The notes: a model not told the origin generated them from the letters alone. Shown: positions 9,518 to 17,553, counted from the first letter of the stretch. The stretch: DNA of 64,000 nucleotides from RYN-230 sp963717125 (GCA_963717125.1 CAVQVG010000017.1:496001-560000), one strand, 5' to 3'. Program-made: numbers and translations.

Positions 9518-9588
9518 GGCTGCTCCATTCCTATCGGCCGGGCCGGCCCCGGCAGGTCCGGTCCGGGCTAACCATGGCCTGTGGCCAG

Positions 9589-10158
9589 TTATGCCCGGCC
9601 GCTGGTCAGGCTGGCCGTCCAGTCCGCGATGCCGGTCACCTCGGCCTGCCGCGGAAACACCTTCTCCAGCAGGACCCGGTGCACGTCCGGGTCGGCGTCC
9701 AGGCAGCCGTCTGCCAGCACGGTGAGCTGGTAGTCCAGGTCGGCCGCCTGGCGCAGGGTGGACAGCACCACGCCGCTGGTGGCGATGCCGGCCAGCACCA
9801 GATGCCCGATGTCCTGGGCGCGCAGCACGACGTCCAGGTCGCTGCCGGCGAAGGCGGACACCCGGCGCTTGGTCACGATCACCTCACCCGGCGCCGGGGC
9901 GACGGCGGGATGCACGTCGCGGGCCGGGTCGCTGTCGGCGAACCGGTCAGTCCCGGCGATCGCGGCGAAGGTCTTGTTCCGCGGGCTGATCTCGGGATAC
10001 CCGGCCCGGAACCCGACCGCTACATAGATCACCGCGATCCCGGCGTCCCGCGCGGCGGTGATCGCGGAGCTCAGCCCGTCCAGATAGCCGGGCTCGCTGC
10101 CGAACCGGTCTACGATGCCTTGCTGCACATCCATGATCAGCAGCGCGGTCGATGTCAT
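9589..10158 (-). CDS. Isochorismatase-family hydrolase without the usual catalytic Cys
   Basis: The 189-residue protein has the isochorismatase fold. It shows the catalytic Asp in ALLIMDVQQG near residue 10 and the Lys in VIVTKRRVSAF. At the loop that in nicotinamidase-like members reads GxxTxxCV, this protein has GIATSGVVLSTLR with no Cys. It may be a true isochorismatase-like vinyl-ether hydrolase, which does not use Cys, or a non-amidase member. The ATG at 10158 follows GAGGAG. A repeat array lies upstream, between it and the maf gene. Confidence 0.85.
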   Translation of the reverse strand: MTSTALLIMDVQQGIVDRFGSEPGYLDGLSSAITAARDAGIAVIYVAVGFRAGYPEISPRNKTFAAIAGTDRFADSDPARDVHPAVAPAPGEVIVTKRRVSAFAGSDLDVVLRAQDIGHLVLAGIATSGVVLSTLRQAADLDYQLTVLADGCLDADPDVHRVLLEKVFPRQAEVTGIADWTASLTSGRA

Positions 10159-10175
10159 GCTGGCTCACTCCTCAC

Positions 10176-10227
10176 CACGATGGGCACGATGGGCACGATG
10201 GGCCTGCGGGCACGATGGGTCTGCGGG
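10176..10227. repeat. 9-bp cacgatggg minisatellite between the maf and isochorismatase-like genes
   Basis: The unit cacgatggg occurs three times head to tail at 10176-10202, then once more at 10211, interleaved with two copies of a related (c/t)ctgcggg unit. The array ends just before the maf stop codon and lies upstream of the next gene's ribosome site. Its function is unknown; copy number may vary by slippage. Confidence 0.85.
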
Positions 10228-10228
10228 C

Positions 10229-10831
10229 TCAGCGCCACAGGTCGGTGATGGCCACGCCCAGCTCGGCCAGCATCCGGCGGAGCAGCGGCAGAGACAGCCC
10301 GATCACGTTGCCCGGGTCGCCGTCGATGCCCTCGACGAACGCCGCGCCGCGGCCGTCGATGCTGAACGCGCCGGCCATGGCCAGCGGCTCACCGGTGGCC
10401 ACGTAGGCGGCTACCTCCGCGGCGGTGGGGGTGCCGAAGCGGACCGTGGTGCGCGCCACGTCCCGGACCTGCCGGCCACCGCCGGGCCCGATCAGGCAGT
10501 GCCCGGTGCACAGCGTCGCCTCCCGACCGGAAAGCCGCTGCCACACACCGGCCGCCTGCTCGGCCGAGGCTGGCTTGCCCACCGGCGCGTGATCCAGATC
10601 GAGCAGCGAGTCGCAGCCCAGCACCAGCGCGTCCGGCCGCAGCCGGGCCACCGCGGCGGCCTTGCGCTCGGCCAGCATGACCACCAGGCCGGCCGTGTCC
10701 AGCTGCCCGTCGTGGCTCTCGTCGACGCCGCTGACCAGGACGTCGGGGTCCAGCCCGGCCGCGCGCAGCAGGCGCAGCCGCCCGGCCGACCCGGACGCCA
10801 GCACGAACGCGGTGGCGGCAGGCGGGATCAC
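10229..10831 (-). CDS. Maf-family nucleotide pyrophosphatase
   Basis: This 200-residue protein starts at GTG 10831 and has the Maf signature FVLASGSAGRLRLLRAAG, a VDESHDG segment, VLGCDSLLDLD and the late GIDGDPGNVIGLSLPLLRR. Maf proteins hydrolyse non-canonical or modified nucleoside triphosphates and limit their incorporation into nucleic acids. The length is normal for the family. It is transcribed away from the TetR gene, with 82 bp between their starts. Confidence 0.9.
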   Translation of the reverse strand: MIPPAATAFVLASGSAGRLRLLRAAGLDPDVLVSGVDESHDGQLDTAGLVVMLAERKAAAVARLRPDALVLGCDSLLDLDHAPVGKPASAEQAAGVWQRLSGREATLCTGHCLIGPGGGRQVRDVARTTVRFGTPTAAEVAAYVATGEPLAMAGAFSIDGRGAAFVEGIDGDPGNVIGLSLPLLRRMLAELGVAITDLWR

Positions 10832-10913
10832 GCCGTCACCCTAGCAACGAGGCGACGGCCGGCCGCGCGAGTCGGACAGCGCTGGGCCGCGCGGCCGGGC
10901 TTACGGTGAGATC

Positions 10914-11615
10914 ATGGCCTACGCGCAACGCGGCGGGGCGCCTGGTGACGGCCAACCTGGGCTGCCGGACCAGGCCGGGGCCGGCCCGGCCCGGCCGCCC
11001 GGGCGGCCCCGGGACGCCGCGCTGGACCAGGCCATCCTGGCCGCGGCCGCGCGACAGCTGCACGAGCGTGGCTACGCGGGGATGTCGCTGGAGGCCGTGG
11101 CCGCCGCCGCGGGCACGACCACGCCGAGCCTGCGCCGCCGCTTCCGCGGCAAGCCCGAGCTGGCCTCCGCGGTCATTGACACGCTGCGCCTTGAGCCGCT
11201 GCCCGAGCCGGCCGGCGACCCGCGCGCCGATGCCCTGGCGGTGCTGGAGAACCTGCGGGCCAACATGCTCCATCCGGACGCTATGGCCACGCTGGGCAGC
11301 ATCCTGGCCGAGGAGAACCGGCATCCGCTGCTGCTGGAGCGGTTCCGGCGACGGCTGGTCGAGCCGCGCCGTGAGCGGCTGCGCCGGGCCCTGCTGGCTG
11401 GCATCGAGCGAGGCCAGTTGCCCGCCCGGCTGGACTTCGACGTGGCCGTCAGCCTGCTGGTCGGCTCCTGCTACGCGCGCTACCTGGCCGCCGCGGCCAT
11501 CCCGGCCGACTGGGCCGACCGGACGCTCAGCGTCATCTGGCCGCCCGCCGCCCCGCAACAGGCCGGTGCCCCGCAACAGGCCGGTGCCCCGCAACAGGCC
11601 GACCCCAGCGGCTGA
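10914..11615 (+). CDS. TetR-family transcriptional regulator
   Basis: The 233-residue protein has a Pro/Gly-rich 35-residue leader, then a TetR DNA-binding domain (AILAAAARQLHERGYAGMS followed by LEAVAAAAGTT and LRRRFRGK). A C-terminal ligand domain of the TetR_C_11-like type follows. The tail ends with a three-fold PQQAGA repeat encoded by an 18-bp tandem repeat at about 11550-11603. It is divergent from maf. The ligand and target are unknown; the maf intergenic region is the natural candidate operator. Confidence 0.87.
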   Translation: MAYAQRGGAPGDGQPGLPDQAGAGPARPPGRPRDAALDQAILAAAARQLHERGYAGMSLEAVAAAAGTTTPSLRRRFRGKPELASAVIDTLRLEPLPEPAGDPRADALAVLENLRANMLHPDAMATLGSILAEENRHPLLLERFRRRLVEPRRERLRRALLAGIERGQLPARLDFDVAVSLLVGSCYARYLAAAAIPADWADRTLSVIWPPAAPQQAGAPQQAGAPQQADPSG

Positions 11616-11732
11616 CGTGACATACACCCCGGAAGCACCCCGGTTATCCGGCAGAAGGGACAAATCCGCCTGCTTCCGGGGTGACAAGTGGGCCCGGTCC
11701 GCGCCCCGAGCCCGCCCACCCTGTCGAGCGTT

Positions 11733-11788
11733 ATCTCTCGAGAGTTTTCTCTTGACAACTTTCTCTCGATAGATAGTATTGAGACATG
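11733..11788 (+). promoter_or_regulatory. Promoter with near-consensus -35/-10, leaderless start and repeated ctctcga operator half-sites
   Basis: TTGACA at 11752-11757 and TAGTAT at 11774-11779 are separated by 16 bp. The -10 box ends six bases before the ATG at 11786, so transcription should begin at or next to the start codon (a leaderless mRNA). The motif tctctcga occurs three times: inside the palindrome ctctcgagag at 11736-11745, between the two boxes at 11762-11769, and at the start of the coding region. This suggests autoregulation by the encoded winged-helix protein. Confidence 0.75.
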
Positions 11789-12451
11789 TCTCTCGACGAT
11801 CCTGCGGCCGAGACCGGGCGGCCGCGCACATCGGCACTCTCGGATATGCGCGATGTGAGCGACGCGCGGACCATGCGCGCGCTCACCCACCCGGTGCGGA
11901 TCGCCATCATCGAGGCGCTCAGCTTGGGCGGCGCGCTGACCGCGACGCAGCTCGGCGAGCAGCTCGGTGAGTCCCCAACCACCTGCTCATTCCACCTCCG
12001 CCAGCTCGCCAAGTACGGCTTCGTGGAGGAAGCGGGCGGCGGCAAGGGCCGGGCCCGGCCGTGGAAGATAACGTCGATCGGCATGCACATCCGCGGCACC
12101 GGTGATCCGGAGACCGAGATCGCCGCGGCCACCCTCGGCCGGCTCTTCACCGACCGCCAGCTCGCCCGGTACCAGGCCTGGACCCGGTCCAGCGCCGGCT
12201 ACCCACGGAAATGGCGGAAGGCGGCGGGTAGCAACGAGTGGATCCTGTTCCTGACCCCCGACGAACTCCAGCAGCTCAACGATGAGCTGGCCGAGGCGAT
12301 CATCACCCGGTTCAGGGATCGGCTCACCGACCCGTCGAAGCGCCCGCCGGGCGCGCTCCCGGTGGAGTACCTGCTGTTCTCCTACCCGATCGCCGTGCCC
12401 GGCGCGGATTCCGGCGGCGACCCAGACAGCGGCGAGCCGCCTCCGGCCTGA
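11786..12451 (+). CDS. ArsR-like winged-helix transcriptional regulator
   Basis: The 221-residue protein starts MSLDDPAAETGRP. It has an ArsR/HTH_20-type winged helix at about residues 28-100 (RALTHPVRIAIIEAL, ATQLGEQLGESPTTCSFHLRQL). The C-terminal half, TRSSAGYPRKWRKAAG onward, resembles the ligand or dimer region of regulators annotated as helix-turn-helix domain-containing proteins. No metal-binding Cys motif is seen, so metal sensing is unlikely. It is followed after 49 bp by a small 64-residue gene, a common arrangement in actinobacteria. Confidence 0.85.
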   Translation: MSLDDPAAETGRPRTSALSDMRDVSDARTMRALTHPVRIAIIEALSLGGALTATQLGEQLGESPTTCSFHLRQLAKYGFVEEAGGGKGRARPWKITSIGMHIRGTGDPETEIAAATLGRLFTDRQLARYQAWTRSSAGYPRKWRKAAGSNEWILFLTPDELQQLNDELAEAIITRFRDRLTDPSKRPPGALPVEYLLFSYPIAVPGADSGGDPDSGEPPPA

Positions 12452-12500
12452 CCGCCGTACCTCAACCCCTTACACCCTCCGACCGGAAGGTAATTCCGTC

Positions 12501-12695
12501 ATGCACCCCTACGTCCACCAGCAACTCATCACCGAACGACAGAACGAGCTGGCCCGGGCCGCCACCCGGGTACGGCCCGCCCGGTCCGCGGCCCGGCACC
12601 AGATGCGGCAGAACGCCGGCTGGCTGCTGGTGCACGTCGGCCTCAGGCTGGCCCTGGGCCGGGAGGCCCAATCCGCAGCCGCACGACCGGCCTGA
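12501..12695 (+). CDS. Small basic protein of unknown function downstream of the ArsR-like gene
   Basis: This 64-residue protein starts MHPYVHQQLITERQNELAR. It has an Arg/Ala-rich amphipathic middle and a short hydrophobic end (WLLVHVGLRLALG). A GGAAGG ribosome site lies 10 to 15 bases before the ATG. Short proteins with this YxHQQL start and Arg-rich helix are common in actinobacteria, often beside regulators or transporters. No function can be assigned. The 130 bp downstream hold the promoter region of the cytidine deaminase gene. Confidence 0.65.
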   Translation: MHPYVHQQLITERQNELARAATRVRPARSAARHQMRQNAGWLLVHVGLRLALGREAQSAAARPA

Positions 12696-12825
12696 TGCCG
12701 AGCAGCCGAAGCTGGCGCGCCGACCTGGGATCCCCGCGGCGGGCGCGGCGTGATCTGGTCCACTGCACCTTGTTAGCTTCTATGCAGAGGTGTGATCACG
12801 ACGATCCCGGACCGGAGGCACAGGC

Positions 12826-13228
12826 GTGGCGGTCAACTGGGCAGAGCTGCGGGCGGCGGCCACCGAGGTCAGCCGGCCAGGCCTACGCGCCGTATTCGAG
12901 GCTCCGGGTCGGCGCCGCTGGCCAGACCACGGACGGACGGGTGGTCACCGGCTGCAACGTGGAGAATGCCTCCTATGGGCTGACCCTGTGCGCCGAATGC
13001 GGTCTGGTCAGCGCGCTGTACGCCACCGGCGGCGGCACGCTGGAAGCGGTCGCCGTGGTGGCCGGGGACGGCGCGCCGCTGCTGCCCTGCGGCCGCTGCC
13101 GGCAGCTGCTGCTGGAGGCGAGCGGCCCGGACCTGCTGGTCGACACCGACATCGGGCCGCAGCCGCTCAGCGCCCTGCTCCCGGCCGCGTTCAGCGGCAC
13201 CGACCTGGGCGCCCGGCGCGATGGGTGA
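12826..13228 (+). CDS. Cytidine deaminase, with one apparent extra base
   Basis: The start GTG at 12826 follows GGAGG and encodes MAVNWAELRAAATEVSR. The rest of the enzyme (AYAPYSRLRVGAA, then CNVENASYG, the zinc motif CAECG and PCGRCRQ) lies in another frame. Dropping one C at 12877 gives SRQAYAPYSR and a normal 133-residue enzyme. It deaminates (deoxy)cytidine to (deoxy)uridine, with zinc bound by the Cys residues. The TGA overlaps the start of thymidine phosphorylase (ATGGGTGA), consistent with one operon. Whether the frameshift is real or a sequence error cannot be decided here. Confidence 0.88.
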
Positions 13229-14519
13229 GCCGCTGGCCACGCCGCCCGACACGGTCCAGCTGATCCGGGCCAAGCGGGACGGGCAGCCGCTCACCGAGGC
13301 GCAGATCGGCTGGCTGATGGAGGCCTACCTGGGCGGCGAGGTGGCCGACGAGCAGATGTCCGCGCTCCTCATGGCCATCGTTTTCCAGGGCCTGGACCGG
13401 GCAGAACTCCGCGCCTGGACGTCGGCCATGGTCGACTCCGGGGAGCGGCTGGAACTGGCCGGCGTGGCGCGGCCGACCGTGGACAAGCACTCCACCGGCG
13501 GCGTGGGCGACAAGGTCTCGCTGATCCTGGCGCCCCTGGTAGCTAGCTGCGGCGCCGCCGTCCCGCAACTGTCCGGCCGCGGTCTCGGGCACACCGGCGG
13601 CACCCTGGACAAGCTGGAAGCCATCCCGGGCTGGCGGGCGCTGCTGTCCGTGGCGGAGATGCTGGCCGTGCTGCGCGAGGTCGGCTGCGTCATCTGCGCG
13701 GCCGGCCCCGGCCTGGCCCCGGCCGACCGCCGTCTGTACGCGCTGCGCGACGTCACCGGCACGGTCGAGTCGATCCCGCTCATCGCCAGTTCGATCATGT
13801 CCAAGAAGATCGCTGAAGGCACCGCGGCGCTGGTGCTGGACGTCAAGGTAGGCAGCGGCGCGTTCATGCGCGAAGAGGCCGACGCCCGGCTGCTGGCGAA
13901 GACCATGGTGACCATCGGCGCCGCCGAAGGCGTCGCCACCTCGGCGTTGCTGACCAGGATGGACACGCCGCTCGGCCGGGCCGTCGGCAACGCGGTCGAG
14001 GTCGAGGAGGCGGTGGCCACGCTGCGCGGCGAGGGACCGGCTGACCTGGTCGCGGTGACCCTCGCGCTGGCCCGCGAGATGCTCCGGCTGGCCGGCCTCG
14101 ACGCGGACCCGGCGGCCGCGCTGGCCGACGGTCGCGCGCTGGCCACCTACCACGCCATGATCACCGCGCAGGGCGGCGATCCCGACGCGCCGTTGCCGGT
14201 GGCCGCGCATTCCCGCCAGATGCTCAACGCCCCTACGTCCGGCTGGCTGCGGAAGCTCGACGCCTACGCGGTCGGGCTGGCCGCGTGGCGGCTCGGCGCC
14301 GGGCGCGCGCTCAAGGAGCACCCGGTGAACCCGGCGGCGGGCGTGCTCTGCCTGGCCAAGCCCGGGGAGTGGGTGGAGCGCGGCCAGCCGGTGCTGGAAC
14401 TCCGCGCGGACGACGAGTCCCGGTTCGCCCGGGCCGCCGAGGCGCTCACCGGGGCCATCGAGATCGGCGCCGAGCCACCCGCCGCCGGCTCTCCGATCAT
14501 CGACCGGATAGATCTGTGA
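13221..14519 (+). CDS. deoA: Thymidine phosphorylase
   Basis: This 432-residue enzyme splits (deoxy)thymidine and deoxyuridine with phosphate. It has the family signature around DKHSTGGVGDKVS near residue 90, the Gly-rich GRGLGHTGGTLDKLEAIPG segment, IMSKKIAEG, and a C-terminal alpha/beta domain with LGAGRALKEHPVNPAAG. The length matches the family. It lies between cytidine deaminase and adenosine deaminase, so cytidine is deaminated and the resulting pyrimidine nucleoside is phosphorolysed. The deoxyribose-1-phosphate produced feeds the mutase and DeoC. Confidence 0.95.
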   Translation: MGEPLATPPDTVQLIRAKRDGQPLTEAQIGWLMEAYLGGEVADEQMSALLMAIVFQGLDRAELRAWTSAMVDSGERLELAGVARPTVDKHSTGGVGDKVSLILAPLVASCGAAVPQLSGRGLGHTGGTLDKLEAIPGWRALLSVAEMLAVLREVGCVICAAGPGLAPADRRLYALRDVTGTVESIPLIASSIMSKKIAEGTAALVLDVKVGSGAFMREEADARLLAKTMVTIGAAEGVATSALLTRMDTPLGRAVGNAVEVEEAVATLRGEGPADLVAVTLALAREMLRLAGLDADPAAALADGRALATYHAMITAQGGDPDAPLPVAAHSRQMLNAPTSGWLRKLDAYAVGLAAWRLGAGRALKEHPVNPAAGVLCLAKPGEWVERGQPVLELRADDESRFARAAEALTGAIEIGAEPPAAGSPIIDRIDL

Positions 14520-14529
14520 CAATGGGCCG

Positions 14530-15633
14530 ATGACTCCCACGATCGAGGAGATCAGGGCCGTTCCCAAGGTGCTACTGCACGACCACCTGGACGGCGGGCT
14601 CCGGCCGGCCACCGTGGTGGACCTGGCCCGGGACATCGGTTACGACCAGTTGCCGTCCCAGGACGTGGACGAGGTCGCCCGCTGGCTGCGCCGCGGCGCG
14701 CATCGCGGCCACCTGAAGTTCTACCTGGACGCGTTCCAGCACACCGTCGCGGTGATGCAGACCCCCGAGGCGCTGACCCGGGTGGCGGCCGAGTGCGCGG
14801 AGGACCTGGCCGCCGACGGCGTGGTCTACGCGGAAGTGCGGTTCGCGCCGGAACTGCACGTCACCCGGGGGCTCACCCTGGAGCAGGTGGTGGCCGCGGT
14901 GCTGGAAGGGTTCCGGATCGGCAGCGCCGGGCGCGGCATCACGGTCTACGCCCTGCTCACGGCCATGCGGACCGCGGCTCGCTCGCTGGAGATCGCCGAG
15001 CTCGCGGTCCGGCACCGGGACGAGGGGGTGGTCGGGTTCGACATCGCCGGAGCCGAGGCGGGCAGCCCGCCGACCCGGCATCTGGACGCCTTTCAGTACG
15101 TTGCCCGGGAGAACTTCCACATCACTATCCACGCGGGCGAGGGCTTCGGCCTGCCGTCCATCTGGGAAGCGCTGCAGTGGTGCGGCGCGGACCGGCTCGG
15201 GCACGGGGTGCGGATCGTGGACGACATCCGGATCGGCGCCGACGGCACCGCCTCGCTCGGCCGGCTGGCCAGCTACGTGCGGGACCAGCGCGTCCCGCTG
15301 GAGATGTGCCCGACCTCGAACGTGCAGACCGGCGCGGCCCCGTCGATCGAGGAACACCCGATCGGGCTGCTCCGCCAGCTGTCCTTCCGGGTCACCGTGA
15401 ACACCGACAACCGGCTGATGAGTGAAGTCACGCTGTCCTCGGAGTTCCACCGGCTCGGCGCGGCGTTCGGCTACGGCTGGTCCGACTACGAGTGGCTCAC
15501 CATCAACGCGATGAAGAGCGCGTTCGCGCATTTCGACCAGCGGCTCCGGATCATCAACACCGTGATCAAGCCCGGGTTTGCCACCGCGCGCGCGGCGAGT
15601 GATGCTGTGGTGCGGATACACGGGACGAGATAG
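14530..15633 (+). CDS. Adenosine deaminase
   Basis: This 367-residue zinc hydrolase converts (deoxy)adenosine to (deoxy)inosine. It shows the metal motif KVLLHDHLDGGLRP near residue 17, HAGEGFG, the GHG motif in DRLGHGVRI, EMCPTSNVQTG and TVNTDNRLMS. The last differs from the textbook SLNTDDP but is usual in actinobacterial members. It starts 10 bp after thymidine phosphorylase and sits 15 bp before deoC. It supplies inosine to the purine nucleoside phosphorylase encoded on the other strand. Confidence 0.94.
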   Translation: MTPTIEEIRAVPKVLLHDHLDGGLRPATVVDLARDIGYDQLPSQDVDEVARWLRRGAHRGHLKFYLDAFQHTVAVMQTPEALTRVAAECAEDLAADGVVYAEVRFAPELHVTRGLTLEQVVAAVLEGFRIGSAGRGITVYALLTAMRTAARSLEIAELAVRHRDEGVVGFDIAGAEAGSPPTRHLDAFQYVARENFHITIHAGEGFGLPSIWEALQWCGADRLGHGVRIVDDIRIGADGTASLGRLASYVRDQRVPLEMCPTSNVQTGAAPSIEEHPIGLLRQLSFRVTVNTDNRLMSEVTLSSEFHRLGAAFGYGWSDYEWLTINAMKSAFAHFDQRLRIINTVIKPGFATARAASDAVVRIHGTR

Positions 15634-15648
15634 GGGGAACCGGGCAGC

Positions 15649-16623
15649 GTGAGCGGAGGGGTGCAGGCCAGGCCGGCCAGTCAGGCAGGTTACTGGGCGG
15701 CGGAGATCGTCGGTTCGGACGGCGCGCTGCGCCAGGTGCTGCACGGCCTGCCCGGCACCGACCTGGTCGGCGTGCAGCAGCGCGCGGCCGCGCTGGCCAC
15801 CAGGTCCATCAAGCGTGCGGCCAAGCTGTGGGCGCTGGACGCGGCCATCCGGATGACCGATCTGACCACGCTGGAAGGCGCCGACACGCCAGGCAAGGTG
15901 CGCGGCCTGTGTGCGAAGGCGCGGCGGCCCGACCCGCAGGACGCCGCCGTGCCGCCGGTCGCCGCCGTGTGCATCTATCCCGACCTGGTCGCGGTAGCCC
16001 GTAAGGAGGTGGCCGGTAGCGGCGTGGCCGTCGCGTCGGTGGCCACCGCGTTCCCGTCCGGGCGCGCCTCGCTCGCGGTCAAGCTGGCCGACGTCGCGGA
16101 CGCGGTGACCGCCGGGGCCGACGAGGTGGACATGGTGATCGACCGGGGTGCCTTCCTGGCTGGCCGGTATGGCCAGGTCAGCGACGAGATCCGGGCGGTC
16201 CGCGAGGCCTGCGGACCGGTGCACCTGAAGGTCATCCTGGAGACTGCGGAGCTGGCCACCCTGGACAACGTGGCCCGGGCGTCCTGGCTGGCCATGCTGT
16301 CCGGCGCCGACTTCATCAAGACCTCCACCGGCAAGGTCTCGCCCGCCGCCACGCCGGCGGTGGCCCTGGTCATGCTGGCCGCGGTGGCCGACTTCGCCGC
16401 CGCCACCGGCCACCAGGTCGGGGTGAAGGTGGCCGGCGGGGTGCGCACCGCCAAGGACGCGATCCGCTACCTGGTGCTGGTCAAGGAGACCGCCGGGCCG
16501 GACTGGCTGACCCCGGATCTGTTCCGCATCGGCGCCTCCAGCCTGCTCAACGACCTGCTCATGCAGCGCCGCAAGCAACTCACCGGCGCCTACGCCAGCC
16601 CCGACTACTTCACCCTGGACTGA
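15649..16623 (+). CDS. deoC: Deoxyribose-phosphate aldolase
   Basis: This 324-residue class I aldolase cleaves deoxyribose-5-phosphate to acetaldehyde and glyceraldehyde-3-phosphate. The Schiff-base Lys is in FIKTSTGK at about residue 224 and the second Lys in VGVKVAGG at about 260. It is longer than the short bacterial form, with about 80 extra N-terminal residues as in other actinobacteria. GTG at 15649 follows GGGGGAA. The last 38 bp (encoding AYASPDYFTLD and the stop) occur again at 17674-17711. The aldehyde dehydrogenases that could consume its acetaldehyde lie 14.5 kb further on. Confidence 0.94.
   Translation: MSGGVQARPASQAGYWAAEIVGSDGALRQVLHGLPGTDLVGVQQRAAALATRSIKRAAKLWALDAAIRMTDLTTLEGADTPGKVRGLCAKARRPDPQDAAVPPVAAVCIYPDLVAVARKEVAGSGVAVASVATAFPSGRASLAVKLADVADAVTAGADEVDMVIDRGAFLAGRYGQVSDEIRAVREACGPVHLKVILETAELATLDNVARASWLAMLSGADFIKTSTGKVSPAATPAVALVMLAAVADFAAATGHQVGVKVAGGVRTAKDAIRYLVLVKETAGPDWLTPDLFRIGASSLLNDLLMQRRKQLTGAYASPDYFTLD
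16586..16623 (+). repeat. Direct repeat copy 1, at the deoC 3' end (possible att site)
   Basis: These 38 bases, from gcgcctacgc to the deoC stop tga, are identical to 17674-17711. A direct repeat of a gene's 3' end at both ends of a short segment is what site-specific integration into a coding gene leaves behind, as known for integrative elements that use gene termini. No integrase is present between the copies. Confidence 0.9.
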
Positions 16624-16675
16624 GCCAGCCCCGAGCGGCCTGCCCACTGTCGCCACCCGGTTCTACAGTCACGGT

Positions 16676-16945
16676 GTGATTCCGGCCTTATGGGTCGCCC
16701 AGCTCATCATCGGCGATGCAACGAAGAAGAAGCTGTCAGCCAGGCATGGGCTGGACTGGCGTGACGTGAACGAGGCGCTGGTAGGCGCCCGCGGCCTCCG
16801 CTACTTGTGGGATGACCATCCCGAACGAGGTCGGCGCGCAATCGTGCAGGTATGGGTAGGCGGCCGAAGATGTGAGGCTGTGCTCTACCCGGTCGATGAT
16901 CCGATGGGCAGCGTGTGGGCACTGGGAAGCGCGTACCCCCGATGA
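16676..16945 (+). CDS. BrnT-like small toxin candidate
   Basis: The 89-residue protein starts at GTG 16676. It has the layout of BrnT/DUF4258-like RNase toxins: a basic helix ATKKKLSARHGLDWRDVNEAL, a short WDDHPERGRRAIVQVWVGG strand pair and VWALGSAYPR at the end. TACAGT at 16664-16669 stands six bases before the GTG, which fits a leaderless promoter. The next gene begins 23 bp downstream and could encode the partner. The assignment rests on overall shape and neighbourhood, not on a database match. Confidence 0.55.
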   Translation: MIPALWVAQLIIGDATKKKLSARHGLDWRDVNEALVGARGLRYLWDDHPERGRRAIVQVWVGGRRCEAVLYPVDDPMGSVWALGSAYPR

Positions 16946-16968
16946 CACATTTCCCAGTAGGAGGCATC

Positions 16969-17244
16969 ATGGCTGGTATGAGGCCCGACGAGGCCAGGCG
17001 ATTCTACGAAGAGGACGAGGACCCGGCGCGGATCCACGCCCAGTTCGATGCTGCCGAGCGGGAAGGGCGGCTGAGGCAGACCGAACCGCCACCGGGGCGG
17101 CCGGAACTCACGCCACTGCGGGAGCTAGCCCACGAGCTTGGCCGCGAGCTGGCGCACCAGCTGCGCGAGCTGCGCCTCGGTGACCGCCTGGTCCTGGTCG
17201 TCCGTCACCTGGCCCGGGCGATCGAGCGGACCAGGGTTCACTAG
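16969..17244 (+). CDS. Small charged protein, possible antitoxin partner
   Basis: The 91-residue protein starts MAGMRPDEARRFYEEDEDPA. It is strongly charged, with an acidic N-terminus and a helical C-terminal half of repeated ELAHELGRELAHQLRELRLG. The ATG at 16969 follows AGGAGG by four bases; an alternative ATG is at 16978. Similar short EARRxYEEDEDPA proteins accompany BrnT-like genes in actinobacteria, from general familiarity with the neighbourhood. No DNA-binding domain is evident. Confidence 0.5.
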   Translation: MAGMRPDEARRFYEEDEDPARIHAQFDAAEREGRLRQTEPPPGRPELTPLRELAHELGRELAHQLRELRLGDRLVLVVRHLARAIERTRVH

Positions 17245-17298
17245 CGCCAGAGTTGACCATCCGGGTCGAGCTCACTGCTGCTGCTCAGGCTGGGCAGC

Positions 17299-17553
17299 TC
17301 AGGTCTCTGACTCCGGGGTGACGAACGTGCCGCGACCGACGATGGTGAGGATCAGCCCACGGTCCCGCAGCAGCGCGGTCGCCCGCCTGATCGTGTCGTA
17401 GGCAACCCCGTACTCGGTAGCGAGGTCCCGCTCGGCGGGCAGCCGTGCACCCGGAGCCAGGTCGCCAGCGGTGATGCGTGCGGCGATGTGGTCGGCCACC
17501 TGGACGTACACGAGCTTGGGCGCATTCGGGTCAACGCGGAACTCATCACTCAC
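17299..17553 (-). CDS. Short GntR-type winged-helix regulator
   Basis: The 84-residue protein is only a GntR winged helix (KLVYVQVADHIAARITAG, LPAERDLATEYGVAYDTIRR, GRGTFV) without a ligand domain. I chose GTG at 17553 because TACGGT lies six bases upstream, matching a leaderless promoter; GTG at 17571 would also be open. It is paralogous to the gene at 17781-18050, and their upstream regions share tgatcacc and a downstream cggtgacct-like stretch. It lies just inside the second copy of the deoC-end repeat. Confidence 0.8.
   Translation of the reverse strand: MSDEFRVDPNAPKLVYVQVADHIAARITAGDLAPGARLPAERDLATEYGVAYDTIRRATALLRDRGLILTIVGRGTFVTPESET

Noticed and set aside
12785..12800. gtgatcac palindrome before cdd as an operator
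   Set aside because: Eight bases only, with no matching site elsewhere in the salvage genes and no adjacent promoter boxes that fit.
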